Source: JAGOUN01 sp040389005 (GTDB taxonomy: Bacteria; Pseudomonadota; Gammaproteobacteria; JAGOUN01). From it: a stretch of DNA of 15,622 nt. Numbering within the stretch: the first letter of the stretch is position 1; each line of letters starts with the position of its first letter. The notes under the pieces are model-generated. The model ran no database searches, was not told the DNA's origin, and saw only the letters and a list, made by a program, of their open reading frames with translations. The translations under genes and the position numbers were made by a program. The DNA lies in assembly GCA_040389005.1 (NCBI GenBank), contig JAZKAS010000007.1:1-15622 (forward strand). The letters are read 5' to 3'. Positions 14,287 through 15,622 of this stretch are shown here, piece by piece.

Positions 14287-14319
14287 CAAGCGTAATCATT
14301 GTCTTGTGAGCCAGATTTT

Positions 14320-15622
14320 ATGAAAATGCGATATTACCTGTTTTTACTGCTGTCTTTTTTTGTAATCACCTCAGCGCAAGCATTAATCAATTTAGAGCTC
14401 ACTCAAGGGACTCGATCAGCATTACCCATTGCCATTGTGCCCTTTAAGAATGTAACCACTTTGCCTGAAGATTTGCAAGTTTCTGCTGTTGTGACGCATG
14501 ATTTAACCAATAGCGGCGAGTTTTCTGTTTTAACCGGAGGAGGTTTGCCGGAAACACCCACGTCCGTTGGGGAAATTCAACTTGCGCATTGGCACGGGTT
14601 GGCGGCGCAATACGTGGTGATCGGTAGTATTACACCTATGGGATCTGATCAATATCGCGTTGATATGAGTCTGGTGAATTTATACAAAGGCCAAACAGGC
14701 GGCAAAGTAACGCCAGCATCTGTCTTATTAACCAAAAGTTATACGGTACAAAAAGCTCAATTGCGTCGTTTAGGTCATCAAATTAGTGATGAAGTGTATC
14801 AAGCGTTGTTAGGCGTTCCGGGTGTTTTTACTTCAAAAATTGCCTATATTTTGGTTCAACCGGGCAAAACAAAAACACAACCTGATTATCATCTGATGGT
14901 TTCGGATTATGATGGTTACAATGCGCAATCTGCCGCGAATTCGAATCAGCCCATGATGTCGCCGTCTTGGTCGCCAGATGGTCAACAAATTGCGTTTGTT
15001 TCGTTTCAAAAAACCTTGCCCGCTATTTTTATCGCTAATATTCGCACAGGAGCATTGCAACAAGTGACGGCATTAGCGGGCATTAACGGTGCACCTGCGT
15101 GGTCACCCAATGGCAAACAGCTTGCATTCGTGTCTTCGCAAACAGGATATGCAAAATTGTATACGATTGATTTATCTACTCGTGCTATCACGCGTCTGAC
15201 AGAAGGATATTCGATTGACACTGAGCCGTGTTATATGCCCAATGGCCAAAGTTTGGTGTTCACCTCGAATCGTGGCGGTAATCCGCAAATTTATGAATAC
15301 TCTTTTGCCAAGAAAAGCGTTGAACGGTTAACGTATGTTGGTGACTATAATGCCAGCGCCAATGTGTCTCCAGACGGCAAACAAATCGCAGTTTTGCATC
15401 GTGACAAAAATGGGTTTAATATTGCGATTCAGAATTTGGACACCGATCACTTCCAAATTTTAACGCACGATAATCATGACGAATCACCTAAGTTTTCGTC
15501 AAATGGCAAATTGATTTTGTATGCGACAGAACGTACATTAGCGATTGTTTCAAGCGACGGACAAATAGGCATTTTATTGCCTGCGAGTGAAGGAAATGTG
15601 CGTGAACCAACTTGGTCGAGAT
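14320..15622 (+). CDS. tolB: Tol-Pal system periplasmic protein TolB (3' end cut by window)
   Basis: Periplasmic protein that binds Pal and TolA and supports outer-membrane integrity and division. 434 codons are visible without a stop; E. coli TolB has 430, so only the last few residues are missing. A signal peptide (1-21, ending in AQA) is followed by the N-terminal domain (about 22-165). A six-bladed beta-propeller follows, with the repeated blade motifs MSPSWSPDGQQIAFVS, APAWSPNGKQLAFVS and VSPDGKQIAVLH. The final visible REPTWSR matches the end of the family's last blade. The ATG at 14320 has GTGAG about 9 bases upstream. It is separated from tolQRA by the reversed membrane protein 2 gene, so it must be transcribed separately, probably with pal beyond the window. 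Confidence 0.96.
   Translation, partial: MKMRYYLFLLLSFFVITSAQALINLELTQGTRSALPIAIVPFKNVTTLPEDLQVSAVVTHDLTNSGEFSVLTGGGLPETPTSVGEIQLAHWHGLAAQYVVIGSITPMGSDQYRVDMSLVNLYKGQTGGKVTPASVLLTKSYTVQKAQLRRLGHQISDEVYQALLGVPGVFTSKIAYILVQPGKTKTQPDYHLMVSDYDGYNAQSAANSNQPMMSPSWSPDGQQIAFVSFQKTLPAIFIANIRTGALQQVTALAGINGAPAWSPNGKQLAFVSSQTGYAKLYTIDLSTRAITRLTEGYSIDTEPCYMPNGQSLVFTSNRGGNPQIYEYSFAKKSVERLTYVGDYNASANVSPDGKQIAVLHRDKNGFNIAIQNLDTDHFQILTHDNHDESPKFSSNGKLILYATERTLAIVSSDGQIGILLPASEGNVREPTWSR

Noticed and set aside
1..15622. tRNA, rRNA, CRISPR array, insertion sequence or integrase
   Set aside because: I looked for them and saw none: no cloverleaf with a TTCRA arm in spacers, no spaced repeats, no transposase or integrase frame.

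Overview
The window looks like a chromosome segment from a moderately AT-rich gammaproteobacterium, most likely of the Legionella/Coxiella/Berkiella type (order Legionellales). Two things point there. The conserved backbone runs fmdB-like, DUF502, aspS, yebC, ruvC, ruvA, ruvB, tolQ, tolR, tolA, tolB, which is the classic gammaproteobacterial order and matches Pseudomonas from aspS onward. Into this backbone are set eukaryote-like or secreted-effector-like genes: a SET-domain protein, an ankyrin-repeat protein and two polytopic membrane proteins. The species cannot be named from the sequence alone.

Layout: 49-2664 is an operon-like trio (zinc-ribbon protein, DUF502 membrane protein, aspartyl-tRNA synthetase). 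2737-3840 is a SET-domain protein. 3926-4672 is yebC with its own promoter and a strong terminator (4699-4733). 4741-5088 (minus) is a small coiled-coil protein. 5290-5814 is ruvC. 5890-7104 is a membrane protein followed by an out-of-frame coding tail to 7327. 7346-9065 is ruvA-ruvB. 9089-10465 (minus) is an ankyrin-repeat protein. 10705-12726 is tolQ-tolR-tolA. 12723-14144 (minus) is a second membrane protein that separates tolA from tolB. 14320 to the window edge is tolB, lacking only its last few codons.

The backbone genes do housekeeping work: charging of tRNA-Asp (probably also tRNA-Asn), Holliday junction processing (RuvABC), and the Tol system that drives outer-membrane constriction at division. 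The five accessory genes sit at backbone junctions, one per junction. Four of them (SET, membrane protein 1, ankyrin, membrane protein 2) carry upstream the same promoter architecture: two YTTAAK-like hexamers 11 bp apart, then exactly 10 bp to a -10 element. This resembles the PmrA box that controls Dot/Icm effectors in Legionella and Coxiella. I found no equally spaced copy upstream of the backbone genes whose upstream regions I read. The main hypothesis is therefore a set of co-regulated, type-IV-secreted host-interaction proteins placed individually into an ancestral housekeeping gene cluster. The small coiled-coil protein lacks the box but shares a C-terminal PExAANP tail with the second membrane protein.
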